Positions 45,740 through 54,145 of a stretch of 64,000 nucleotides of DNA are shown one piece after another; the first letter of the stretch is position 1, and each line of letters opens with the position of its first letter. Made by a program: the position numbers and the translations under genes. Under the pieces are notes generated by a model. The model did not search any database and was not told the origin of the DNA. It saw only the letters and a list, made by a program, of their open reading frames with translations. Source of the DNA: Herbidospora mongoliensis (GTDB taxonomy: Bacteria > Actinomycetota > Actinomycetes > Streptosporangiales > Streptosporangiaceae); assembly GCF_001570545.1 (NCBI RefSeq), contig NZ_BBXD01000008.1:641610-705609 (forward strand). The letters are read 5' to 3'.

Positions 45740-47286
45740 TCACGGCTCCCACCATCGAGTACTTCCAACTGGCCCCGCTGCTCGTCCTCCTGGGCGCGGC
45801 GGTCGTGGGGGTCCTCGTCGAGGCGTTCGCGCCTCGCTACCTGCGGCGGGCCATCCACGTCCCGCTGACACTGCTGTCGCTGGTCGGCGCGTTCGCGCTG
45901 GTCATCCTCCAGACGATCCGCGGGGTCCCGACGAGTCCGTCGGCGATGGGCGCGGTCGCGGTCGACGGCCCGACCCTGTTCATCTGGGGCACCATCCTGG
46001 TGCTGTCGTTCGTCAGCGTCCTGCTGATCAACGACGAAGAGCAGTTCGTGCCCTCGGCGGCGGCCGTCCCCGGCTCCGCCGAGGAGGAGAAGGCGATCAC
46101 CGAGGGCAACGCGCACACCGAGGTCTACCCGCTGGCGCTGTTCGCCATCGCGGGCATGCTCCTCTTCCCGGCCTCGAACGACCTGCTCATCATGTTCGTC
46201 GCCCTCGAGGTCATGTCGCTGCCGCTCTACCTGCTGTGTGGCCTCGCACGTCGCCGCCGCCTGCTGTCGCAGGAGGCGTCGGTCAAGTACTTCCTGCTCG
46301 GCGCGTTCTCCTCGGCCTTCTTCCTGTATGGCACGGCCCTCCTGTACGGCTACGCCGGCTCGGTCGACCTGCACGCGATCTCGCAGGCCCTGGCCGTCGC
46401 GAACGGCACCGACACCCTGCTCTACATCGGCATGGCCATGCTGGGCGTCGGCCTGCTCTTCAAGATCGGTGCCGCGCCCTTCCAGGCCTGGAAGCCCGAC
46501 GTCTACCAGGGCGCCCCGACCCCGATCACGGCGCTGATGGCCTCCGGAACCCTGGTGGCCGCCTTCGGCGCGCTGCTGCGGGTCTTCTGGGTCGCCCTGG
46601 GCAACCTCGACTGGAACTGGACCCCCATCATGTGGGGCGTCGCCGCCCTCACGATGGTGGTCGGCTCGATCCTGGCGATCACCCAGACCGACATCAAGCG
46701 CATGCTGGCCTACTCGTCGATCGCTCACGCGGGCTTCCTGCTGATCGGCGTCATGGCCGTCGGCGACGCCGGGCAGAACGCGCTGGCCCTGTCGGGCCTG
46801 CTGTTCTACCTGCTCACCTACGGCATCACGACGGTCGGCGCGTTCGCCATCGTGACGCTGGTGCGCGACCCGGGCGGCGAGGCGTGGCACCTGTCGCGCT
46901 GGGCGGGTCTGGGCAAGCGCTCGCCGAAGCTGGCGGGCCTGTTCGCCTTCTTCCTGCTGGCCTTCGCCGGAATCCCGCTCACCAGCGGTTTCTTCGGCAA
47001 GTACGCGGTCTTCCGTTCGGCGGTCGCCCTGGGCGAGGCCTGGCTGACCGGCCTGGTCGTGCTCGCGGTGGTGGCCTCGGCCGCGGCGGCGTTCTTCTAC
47101 GTCCGGGTCATCGTGCTGATGTTCTTCAGCGACCCCTCGGCCGACGGTCCCACGGTCGTCACGCCGTCGTGGGCCACGTCGGCTGTGGTCGGGTTCTCCG
47201 CATTCGCTACGGTAGCCTTGGGGGTTTTCCCGCAGCCCGTCCTCGATTTGGCGGAAAAGGCTGCGAAGACGTTGTTCGTGCAATAA
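45736..47286 (+). CDS. nuoN: NADH-quinone oxidoreductase subunit N (antiporter-like)
   Basis: The 516-residue pumping subunit shows MFVALEVMSLPLYLLCGLAR (conserved Glu), FKIGAAPFQAWKPDVYQGAP (Lys) and ITQTDIKRMLAYSSIAHAGF. A hydrophilic insertion of ~30 residues (FVPSAAAVPGSAEEEKAITE) sits after helix 3. It is the last nuo gene and is followed after 12 nt by a polyprenyl synthase, probably on the same transcript. Confidence 0.96.
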   Translation: MITAPTIEYFQLAPLLVLLGAAVVGVLVEAFAPRYLRRAIHVPLTLLSLVGAFALVILQTIRGVPTSPSAMGAVAVDGPTLFIWGTILVLSFVSVLLINDEEQFVPSAAAVPGSAEEEKAITEGNAHTEVYPLALFAIAGMLLFPASNDLLIMFVALEVMSLPLYLLCGLARRRRLLSQEASVKYFLLGAFSSAFFLYGTALLYGYAGSVDLHAISQALAVANGTDTLLYIGMAMLGVGLLFKIGAAPFQAWKPDVYQGAPTPITALMASGTLVAAFGALLRVFWVALGNLDWNWTPIMWGVAALTMVVGSILAITQTDIKRMLAYSSIAHAGFLLIGVMAVGDAGQNALALSGLLFYLLTYGITTVGAFAIVTLVRDPGGEAWHLSRWAGLGKRSPKLAGLFAFFLLAFAGIPLTSGFFGKYAVFRSAVALGEAWLTGLVVLAVVASAAAAFFYVRVIVLMFFSDPSADGPTVVTPSWATSAVVGFSAFATVALGVFPQPVLDLAEKAAKTLFVQ

Positions 47287-47298
47287 GGGAGCTTTTCT

Positions 47299-48282
47299 AT
47301 GGCCGCGCCGCCCGTTGTTGACCTGCCTGTCGCCGACGAGCGGCTGGCCGAGGACATCTCCGAGGGCCTCGCGGCTGTGGAGAAGCAACTCCGTTCGGCT
47401 GTCGAGAGCGAGGACGCGTTCGTCACGGACGCGTCCAAGCACCTCATCGAGGCCGGCGGCAAGCGCTTCCGCGCGATGCTGGTTCTGCTCGCCGCCCAGT
47501 TCGGCGATCCGACGGCGCCCGGGGTCATCCCGGGCGCCGTTGTCATGGAACTGACCCATGTGGCCACGCTCTACCACGACGACGTGATGGACGAGGCGTC
47601 AGAGCGGCGCGGCAAGCCCTCGGCCAACGCCCGGTGGAACAACACGGTGGCGATCCTCACCGGCGACTACGTGTTCGCCCAGGCCGCCGACATCATGGCC
47701 GACCTCGGGCCGGAGCCGGTCCGCATCCAGGCCAAGACCTTCGCCAGGCTGGTCCGCGGCCAGATCCGCGAGACCGTCGGCCCCGCCGAGGGCGTCGACC
47801 CGATCGAGCACTACATCGACGTGCTGGCCGACAAGACGGGTTCGCTGATCGCGACGAGCGGGCGGCTCGGGGCGATGCTGGCCGGGGCCCCGCAGGACGT
47901 GGTGCTGCGCCTGACCTCGGCGTGCGAGGCCATCGGGGTGGCGTTCCAGCTGGGCGACGACATCATCGACGTCGCCTCCGAGACCTCGGGCAAGACGCCC
48001 GGCACCGACCTGCGGGAAGGGATCCGCACCCTTCCCGTTCTCTACGCGCTGGCCTCTGGGGACGACCCCCGGCTGCGGGCCCTCGTCTCCGGCCCGGTGC
48101 CCGAGGCGGACATCGAGGAGGCGCTGGAGCTGCTGCGCGCCTCCGAGGCGCTGAAGATGGCGCGGGCGGAGCTGGAGCGCTGGGCCTCCCGCGCGAAAGA
48201 CCAGCTCTCCGAGCTGCCCGACATCCCCGCCAGGGCCGCGCTGCTGTCCCTGTGCGACTTCGTGGTGGAGCGCTCGGCCTAA
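47299..48282 (+). CDS. Polyprenyl diphosphate synthase (probably menaquinone side chain)
   Basis: This is a trans-prenyltransferase that chains IPP units to make the polyprenyl tail. The 327-residue protein has the first Asp-rich motif LYHDDVMDEASERRG (about residues 93-107) and the second FQLGDDIIDVASET (about 215), with GGKRFRAMLV for IPP binding. No bulky residue pattern fixes the chain length with certainty; a long-chain C40-C50 product is likely from context. GGGAG precedes the ATG, 12 nt after nuoN. With MenG and MenJ encoded at the other end of the nuo operon, it brackets complex I with quinone genes. Confidence 0.88.
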   Translation: MAAPPVVDLPVADERLAEDISEGLAAVEKQLRSAVESEDAFVTDASKHLIEAGGKRFRAMLVLLAAQFGDPTAPGVIPGAVVMELTHVATLYHDDVMDEASERRGKPSANARWNNTVAILTGDYVFAQAADIMADLGPEPVRIQAKTFARLVRGQIRETVGPAEGVDPIEHYIDVLADKTGSLIATSGRLGAMLAGAPQDVVLRLTSACEAIGVAFQLGDDIIDVASETSGKTPGTDLREGIRTLPVLYALASGDDPRLRALVSGPVPEADIEEALELLRASEALKMARAELERWASRAKDQLSELPDIPARAALLSLCDFVVERSA

Positions 48283-49181
48283 CCGACCGGGGCCAGTTCC
48301 TTCTCCGGTACGGGCTTCTTCGCGAGACCGTGCCGGATGCTGTCCCACGTGAAGACGGCCAGGGCCAGCCAGACCACCCCGAACCCGAGCCAGCGCTCGG
48401 CGGGCATGGTCTCCTTGATGATCAGCACCCCGACGAGGAACTGCAGGACCGGCGCGATGTACTGCAGCAGCCCCACGATCGTCAGCGGCACGGTGATGAC
48501 CGACGCGGCGAAGAAGAGCAGCGGGATCGCGGTCACGACGCCGGAGCTGATCAGCAGGACGGCATGGCCGGTGCCGTGGTTGCCGAAGGTGTTGGCGCTG
48601 CCGAGGGTGGTCAAATAGATCCCGGCGGGGATCAGCATGACCAGGGTCTCGATCGTGAGGCTTTCGGCCGCACCTACCTGGGCCTTCTTCTTGACCAGGC
48701 CGTACAGACCGAAACTGAAGGCCAGTGTGAGGGCGATCCAGGGCAGCTTGCCGTAGCCGAGGGTCAGGATGACGACCGCCGCGGCGCCGAGCCCGACGGC
48801 GACCCACTGCCACCGCCGCAGCCGCTCCCCGAGGATGATCACGCCGAAGAGGATGCTGACCAGCGGGTTGATGAAGTAGCCGAGGGCGCTCTCCACGACG
48901 TGACCGGTGTTGACGGCGTAGATGTAGACGCCCCAGTTCGTGGACACGAGCACGCCCGCGCCGGCGAGCAGGAGAAGCTGTCTCTTTGAGATCTGCCGGA
49001 TCCACGACCAGTTCCTGGTGACCGCCAGAATGACTACCACCACGGCGAGCGACCAGAGCATGCGGTGGGCGAGAATCTCGATGGCGCCGCTGGGCTTCAG
49101 GAGGGGCCAGTAGAGGGGGAACAATCCCCAGAGAGCGTAGGCGGCGATGCCGTACCAGACTCCACGGCGCAAATCAGGCAT
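48279..49181 (-). CDS. rarD: EamA-family transporter RarD
   Basis: The 300-residue protein has about ten hydrophobic helices in two EamA halves. The N-terminus GVWYGIAAYALWGLFPLYWP and IEILAHRMLWSLAVVVV are the RarD signature; SALGYFINPLVSILFGVIIL and LLQYIAPVLQFLVGVLIIKE mark the ends of the halves. RarD-like drug/metabolite transporters export small molecules, with substrates mostly unknown. It converges on the polyprenyl synthase gene with a 4-nt overlap and diverges from msrA. Confidence 0.88.
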   Translation of the reverse strand: MPDLRRGVWYGIAAYALWGLFPLYWPLLKPSGAIEILAHRMLWSLAVVVVILAVTRNWSWIRQISKRQLLLLAGAGVLVSTNWGVYIYAVNTGHVVESALGYFINPLVSILFGVIILGERLRRWQWVAVGLGAAAVVILTLGYGKLPWIALTLAFSFGLYGLVKKKAQVGAAESLTIETLVMLIPAGIYLTTLGSANTFGNHGTGHAVLLISSGVVTAIPLLFFAASVITVPLTIVGLLQYIAPVLQFLVGVLIIKETMPAERWLGFGVVWLALAVFTWDSIRHGLAKKPVPEKELAPVG

Positions 49182-49300
49182 GAACCCTAGTTTGACTGCT
49201 TACCTTGTTTATTACAAATAAGCGATGTTGGCTTGATGGTTAAGTGGTTCTAACGGAACAAAGCTTGGCGTGCCTTGGTTGAGACGGTCAGGAGGTAGAC

Positions 49301-49963
49301 ATGGGCTGGATCTTCGGTACGAACAAGGCTTCCATGGTGAGCGCCGCCGACGCGCTGCCAGGACGGTCCTCCACCATGCCGGTGGCCGCTACGCACCTCG
49401 TTCTAGGAGGGTCGCTGACGCCGCCGTGGCCCGAGGGAACCGAGGTCGCGGACTTCGGGCTCGGGTGCTTCTGGGGCGCGGAGCGCAAGTTCTGGGAGAC
49501 GCCAGGGGTGGTGTCGACCGCTGTGGGGTACCAGGGCGGGTTCACCGCCAACCCCACGTACGAGGAGGCGTGTTCCGGGCTGACCGGGCATGCCGAGGTC
49601 GTACGGGTGGTGTTCGATCCGTCGCGGGTCTCCTATGAGGAGCTGCTGCGAGTGTTCTGGGAGTCGCACGACCCTACGCAGGGGATGCGGCAGGGGAACG
49701 ACGTCGGGACTCAGTATCGGTCGGCGATCTACACGCACTCCGAGGCGCAGGAGAAGTCGGCTGCGGCTTCGCTGGCGGCCTACCAGGAGGTGCTCTCCTC
49801 GGCGGGGTATGGGGAGATCACTACCGAGGTGCGTCCGGCGCCGGAGTTCTATTACGCCGAGAACTATCACCAGCAGTACCTTCACCGCAACGTTAACGGG
49901 TACTGCGGGATTGGCGGGACGGGCGTCGCCTGTCCTGTGGGCCTTACTTCTGGTGAGGCGTAG
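49301..49963 (+). CDS. msrA: Peptide-methionine (S)-S-oxide reductase MsrA, with a 3' end replaced by an integrated element
   Basis: MsrA repairs oxidised methionine. The 220-residue protein has an N-terminal ~45-residue extension, the catalytic motif [14 protein letters not shown] (nucleophile Cys), [23 protein letters not shown] and the resolving-Cys end [12 protein letters not shown]. From about base 49868 on, the sequence is the left copy of a direct repeat whose right copy lies at 59283. The left copy reads [14 protein letters not shown] where the right reads [14 protein letters not shown]; the right is closer to typical MsrA. The last ~30 codons are therefore probably element-derived, keeping the gene intact. 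Confidence 0.92.
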   Translation: MGWIFGTNKASMVSAADALPGRSSTMPVAATHLVLGGSLTPPWPEGTEVADFGLGCFWGAERKFWETPGVVSTAVGYQGGFTANPTYEEACSGLTGHAEVVRVVFDPSRVSYEELLRVFWESHDPTQGMRQGNDVGTQYRSAIYTHSEAQEKSAAASLAAYQEVLSSAGYGEITTEVRPAPEFYYAENYHQQYLHRNVNGYCGIGGTGVACPVGLTSGEA

Positions 49964-50068
49964 AGCTGCGGCTTTAGCCTGAACTGCTGGCCCTTGGTCG
50001 GCTCCGTGAGTGGAGCTGATCTTGGGCCAGACGTGTTTTCGGCGACGAGTTTCTCTACAAGGTCAAGG
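49868..50068. repeat. Left flanking direct repeat (att-like) of the integrated element
   Basis: Aligns with 59283-59485 at about 90% identity by hand, with two 1-nt indels and one divergent block of 14 nt near the start. It begins with the shared 16-mer CACCAGCAGTACCTTC (49868-49883) and runs through the msrA stop to CAAGGTCAAGG. Divergence between copies shows that they are two parental sequences, not a recent duplication. Confidence 0.85.
50013..50040. repeat. Dispersed repeat, copy 1
   Basis: GAGCTGATCTTGGGCCAGAC followed by GTGTTTTC. Copies 2 and 3 are at 59429 and 60491. It lies inside the left direct repeat, after the msrA stop. After the repeat, CTTCGGCCGGTCGCGG (50099-50114) resembles sequence after copy 3, so similarity may extend beyond the core. 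Confidence 0.7.
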
Positions 50069-50221
50069 CGACCCGCCTGCGGCGTGCCGCGCTGCGGCTC
50101 TTCGGCCGGTCGCGGCCCGCGCCGCCAACGCGCTCAAGTCCACTCGGCTCGTTTGCCGTTATACGGGCAAGATCAGTGGCAATCGTCCGAGTCTTGCGCA
50201 ACGATGGACCATCATTAGGGC

Positions 50222-50713
50222 ATGAGCAACAAGTGGCGGGCATCGGCCTTGGTCAGCGGAGCGGCGTTTGTTTTGATCATTACTGTGGTGGGGGTGCTGC
50301 TGTTCAAGGGGGGGCTTGATAGCGCCGACAAGTGGTCGAGCGTCATCGGCATGACCGTGACGGTGCTTATCGGCGTGCCGCTGTCGCTCTATCAAACAGT
50401 CCTTGCTCGACGCGCTCTGATGTCTAGCACACCAATGGTCGGCACCCACATCGCCGCACGTGGACACCGCTCAATCGCCGGGCAAAACATCGGATTCGCC
50501 TCAACAGGAGACGGATCCTCTCCTGTTCATGAAGCGACATCTTCGGCACATAGCCCCAGGTCTCAGGGCCATCTTGCGGAAAGATCGGACTCTGTAGTAT
50601 CCGATCCCCCCACTCATGTGCAGATCGAGGCGAGTGGCGAGCGCTCGATCGCTGGGCAGAACATCGGATCCGCCTCCACTGGTGACGCCCTTCCGACTTC
50701 TACGGCGGGTTGA
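50222..50713 (+). CDS. Small membrane protein with two RSIAGQNIG motifs, partner of the NB-ARC protein
   Basis: The 163-residue protein has two membrane helices (ASALVSGAAFVLIITVVGVL, about 7-29; VIGMTVTVLIGVPLSLYQTV, about 41-62) and a cytosolic tail with the motif twice: RGHRSIAGQNIGFASTGDG (about 81-99) and SGERSIAGQNIGSASTGDA (about 137-155), each followed or preceded by disordered Ser-rich sequence. The NB-ARC protein that starts 4 nt downstream carries the same motif near its N-terminus. The shared motif suggests the two proteins interact or are recognised by one partner. I recognise no known family. Confidence 0.65.
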   Translation: MSNKWRASALVSGAAFVLIITVVGVLLFKGGLDSADKWSSVIGMTVTVLIGVPLSLYQTVLARRALMSSTPMVGTHIAARGHRSIAGQNIGFASTGDGSSPVHEATSSAHSPRSQGHLAERSDSVVSDPPTHVQIEASGERSIAGQNIGSASTGDALPTSTAG

Positions 50714-50717
50714 GCGT

Positions 50718-53090
50718 ATGGCCGACCAGATTCCACCCTTCAACGGGACCATCCGCGCTGTGGGTGACCGCTCGATTGCTGGCCAGAGCATTGGAGCAGC
50801 GACAGCCGGGGACCATTCACCGATTATCAAGCTGGAGCCAGACACACTGAAGGCCCCGTCTCAGGTGAAGTTGGCCGGGCCAATGACGAACCTACCCGAA
50901 GCGCTCTCGAGGGTCTTTGTCGGAAGGGAAGACGTCCTTGCTGTAATGACGGAGACGCTTACTGGCACCTCCGTTCAGATGGCTATCGGCCAGGTGATCC
51001 ACGGCATGGGAGGTATCGGCAAGAGCGAGCTGGCACGTCGGTACATCGCTATGCATTCGCGGCGGTATAGGTTGGTTTGGTGGATCACCGCAACCAGCGA
51101 CGAAGAGATCAAAGCTGATCTTGCGTTGCTCGCTGGACGCCTGCATCCACCGCTGCCGGAGGCTCTGGTGCTGTCGACGGCACTCGGCGTCGAACAGGCG
51201 GCTCATTGGGCACTGAGTTGGTTGCAGGCTCATAACGACTGGCTACTCGTGCTCGATAACGTCGAAGACCCCAAGCACGTGAGCGAGCTCCTGGCCCAGC
51301 TTCGCAACGGGCACATCGTCATCACCACTCGGCGTCTAGTGGCCTGGCCGGCGGAAATCATCCGATTGCCGCTGGACATTTTGGCCGAGGACGCTGCTAT
51401 CGAGCTCATTGCTTTAACCAGCGAACGAACCATTGACCCGCGAGAGCGATCAGCCTTGGAGGTGATCGCGGCAGAACTAGGCTATCTGCCGCTGGCCTTG
51501 GAACAGGCCGGTGCCTACATCCGCGAGTCACGGATCAGCCCTGAAGAGTACCTATCCCTTCTGGCTCGATATCCCGCGCACATGTATGCCGCGTCTTTTG
51601 AAGGTGGCCATGCCGAGCGTACTATCGCTCGGCTCTGGCGCACGCATTTGGACGCCATCCGCGAGCGTAATGCTTATGCGGTGCGTCTGCTTCAGGTGCT
51701 AGCTTGCTACGCTCCCAACGATATCCCTCGTAGCATCCTGGGCGCTGACAGTGACAGACTCTTGGTGTTGGACGCGCTACGGCTACTGTATTGCTACAGC
51801 CTCATCACTTTAGATGAGGAAACTGTTTCGATCCATCGACTTATTCAGGCTGTGGTATCAGCCGAAGACGAGACCCGATCCGCTCTTGTGAAGGATTCTG
51901 CTCCGGAACTCGCTTTGGCTTGGCTGGCCGATGCATGGTTGCTCTCTACAGAGCAAACTCCCTCAGATCGGGTCGCACGGCGGCGGACGCTGAGTCCTCA
52001 TGTGGAGAGTTTGATCCGTCACTATCCGGTCACTGCTGAGTTTCGAGAGAATGCTGGCATATTTCATGCAGCTGCTTCTCACGAGCGAGGCGAAGGCAAT
52101 TATTTTCGTGCCCACAGGCTGATTTTATGTGCCTTGTCTATTGTTTCTGCTGCGTTTGGTGACGAGGACCCAAGGACGCTAGAAGAGCGAAATAATTTGG
52201 CTTTGCTCTTGGGTCGCATGGGCCTATGGAAGGAGTCCAAGGGCGAACACCAGGTGGTGTTGCAGATCCAAGAAAAAGTATTGGGTAAAATGCATCGATC
52301 ATCACTTACCAGTCGATCTAACCTTGCAGTAATTTTGGGAGACCTGGGTCAACTAGAGGAGGCTGAAGCTGAAAATCGAACAGTATTGCAGGCCCGAGTT
52401 CAAGTGTTGGGTGAGGGGCACCCGGAAACGCACATTAGTCGAAACAATTTAGCGCACATACTGGAGCGCAAGGGGAACCTGGAAGAGGCTGAATCGGAGT
52501 ACTATCTAGCTTGGCAGGCCATGGTGAGTATACGGGGTGAGGAACATCCGGAAACGTTGATCGGTCGACTTAATAGAGCGAGTGCACTTTGGCGAATGGG
52601 GCGGGTCGAGGAAGCCGAAAGTGAATGCCATTCAGTGTTGGAGGTGTCGCGAAGAGTTCTGGGTGATGAACATCGGGTAACGTTGGCAAGCCGTAACAGT
52701 AGGGTTGTTCTCCTCTTGGAGATGGGGCGAGCTGAGGAGGCCGAGAAAGAAGGCTATGTATTGTGGGAGGTTTTGCGAAAAGCTCGGGGTGATGAGCATC
52801 CAGAAACATTAACAGTCCGGAGCAACAGGGCAAGTGCTCTGTTTGGGATGGGGAGAATGGCAGAAGCCGAGAAAGAGGAGAGATTGGTCCGTGATGCAAT
52901 GGTGCGGGCGCTGGGCGAGAGTAATCCGCTGACATTGATCAGCCAGGGAAATTTAGAGCGTTATGCGCGCAGCATAAAGCTATTGGAATCAAAGGATCTC
53001 CGTAAATTATTCGGTAATATCGAGAATAATTCTCCCTGTCCTTGCGGGTCCAATAAGAAGCAAAAACGCTGTTGCCGCGAGAACTCGTAA
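50718..53090 (+). CDS. NB-ARC-TPR protein with C-terminal SEC-C zinc motif (candidate defence/conflict NTPase)
   Basis: The 790-residue protein has, in order: the motif GDRSIAGQSIGAATAGD (about 16-32); an NB-ARC STAND NTPase with Walker A GMGGIGKS (96-103), Walker B WLLVLDNVED (175-184), sensor VITTRR (201-206), LGYLPLALEQAG (254-265) and an MHD-like IHRLIQ; six or more kinesin-light-chain-type TPRs of ~42 residues (about 480-765; NNLALLLGRMG, SNLAVILGDLG, NNLAHILERKG and so on); and a C-terminal SEC-C motif CPCGSNKKQKRCC. Such proteins sense a ligand through the repeats and oligomerise on ATP. No toxic effector domain is visible, so the neighbouring membrane protein may be the effector. At least six TTA leucine codons and low G+C mark it as acquired. 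Confidence 0.85.
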   Translation: MADQIPPFNGTIRAVGDRSIAGQSIGAATAGDHSPIIKLEPDTLKAPSQVKLAGPMTNLPEALSRVFVGREDVLAVMTETLTGTSVQMAIGQVIHGMGGIGKSELARRYIAMHSRRYRLVWWITATSDEEIKADLALLAGRLHPPLPEALVLSTALGVEQAAHWALSWLQAHNDWLLVLDNVEDPKHVSELLAQLRNGHIVITTRRLVAWPAEIIRLPLDILAEDAAIELIALTSERTIDPRERSALEVIAAELGYLPLALEQAGAYIRESRISPEEYLSLLARYPAHMYAASFEGGHAERTIARLWRTHLDAIRERNAYAVRLLQVLACYAPNDIPRSILGADSDRLLVLDALRLLYCYSLITLDEETVSIHRLIQAVVSAEDETRSALVKDSAPELALAWLADAWLLSTEQTPSDRVARRRTLSPHVESLIRHYPVTAEFRENAGIFHAAASHERGEGNYFRAHRLILCALSIVSAAFGDEDPRTLEERNNLALLLGRMGLWKESKGEHQVVLQIQEKVLGKMHRSSLTSRSNLAVILGDLGQLEEAEAENRTVLQARVQVLGEGHPETHISRNNLAHILERKGNLEEAESEYYLAWQAMVSIRGEEHPETLIGRLNRASALWRMGRVEEAESECHSVLEVSRRVLGDEHRVTLASRNSRVVLLLEMGRAEEAEKEGYVLWEVLRKARGDEHPETLTVRSNRASALFGMGRMAEAEKEERLVRDAMVRALGESNPLTLISQGNLERYARSIKLLESKDLRKLFGNIENNSPCPCGSNKKQKRCCRENS

Positions 53091-53298
53091 GGCGCTGGAT
53101 TGGTGATGGGCTACCCGTAACGGGTGTCGAGTAGCTGAGTGCGGGATAGGTTCGGGATGATATTCACTTCTCCGCTCTCCTCCTATGATTTCTCCACAGG
53201 TCGGAGCCAGTGCGAATATGAAAATCGCAGTGGTCTTGAAAACCGTTAAGCGCCGGTCGCTACCGGGTGGACTCCAGTAGTCCCAGACCACACGACCT

Positions 53299-53559
53299 TC
53301 ACACAGGGCCAGGTCCGGATAGCTCCGTCCACTCCGCATCGGTCATTGCCGCTAGTCCCTCAATTGCCGCCGCCTCGTCTACCCATGCCCGGCTCAGAGA
53401 GCCTGACTGCCGCACGCATTCGACTGCAAAACGGGAGCGAACCATCCATGCCACCAGACTTCCCGTAACCTGCAACACCCGCTGTACGGTTTCAAGGTCG
53501 GGTCGCTGGTCCACATCGCCTACCGGGACACTCCCGTGATCGGAATACGGCACGATCAC
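53299..53559 (-). CDS. Hypothetical protein of the integrated element
   Basis: The 86-residue protein (GTG start) begins MIVPYSDHGSVPVGDVDQRP and contains VQRVLQVTGSLVAWMVRSRF and a C-terminal acidic helix (DEAAAIEGLAAMTDAEW). Its start overlaps the stop of the upstream gene (GTGA), so both are translated together. I recognise no domain. It lies tail-to-tail with the NB-ARC gene, with about 208 nt between. Confidence 0.5.
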   Translation of the reverse strand: MIVPYSDHGSVPVGDVDQRPDLETVQRVLQVTGSLVAWMVRSRFAVECVRQSGSLSRAWVDEAAAIEGLAAMTDAEWTELSGPGPV

Positions 53560-54017
53560 TGGTCGGTCCCTTCTGATTCCAGTCGACCCCTCGCACTCGG
53601 CCGGTCACCGGCTCCCGCCGCATAGCCCGGCACATGAGATGCGGCCAGCTCGACCGATGGGACAGTCACTTCGCGACAACCTTGGTCGTCGCCCCAAACC
53701 CTGACGATGTAGTGTCCGCTCACTTCGGCTAGGTGGACGGTCGCCGATGTTGCGCCCGTGGAGTCGAAGGCCACCAGTTCAGGAGCTTCCCAGGTCAGCG
53801 GAGCTGTCAGCGATGACGAGCCCGGAAACAAGACTAAACGCACGGTTCTCGTCTGGTAGCAGCACACGCCCGCGCGAGTCAGCAGCTCATGGACCGCCCG
53901 CAACGCCATGTACTGCTCGTCCATCGGCCCATCCACTGCGTGTGAGCACCCCTCTACCGGGACGAGCGTCCTGTGGGAGGCAGTTGCATCGCGTAAGTGG
54001 TGCACCTGATCAGGCAT
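53556..54017 (-). CDS. Hypothetical protein of the integrated element
   Basis: The 153-residue protein has an N-terminal helical part (DEQYMALRAVHELLTRAGVC) and a beta-rich middle (RLVLFPGSSSLTAPLTWEAP, TVHLAEVSGHYIVRVWGDD), with a disordered C-terminus. GGAG lies 7 nt upstream of the ATG. It is divergent from the XRE regulator gene, 128 nt away, which is a typical layout for a regulator and its target. No family recognised. Confidence 0.55.
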   Translation of the reverse strand: MPDQVHHLRDATASHRTLVPVEGCSHAVDGPMDEQYMALRAVHELLTRAGVCCYQTRTVRLVLFPGSSSLTAPLTWEAPELVAFDSTGATSATVHLAEVSGHYIVRVWGDDQGCREVTVPSVELAASHVPGYAAGAGDRPSARGRLESEGTDQ

Positions 54018-54145
54018 GATCTGCTCCGGGGTTGACGGGCTCGCGCCTTCCCTCTGAGATTGCCTTTAGGCGTCACACTGGCTCAATGTGATTGCCCGGA
54101 ACCGGGATTGCCGTTAGTCGTCAAGCATTATGACGTGAGGCGGAA

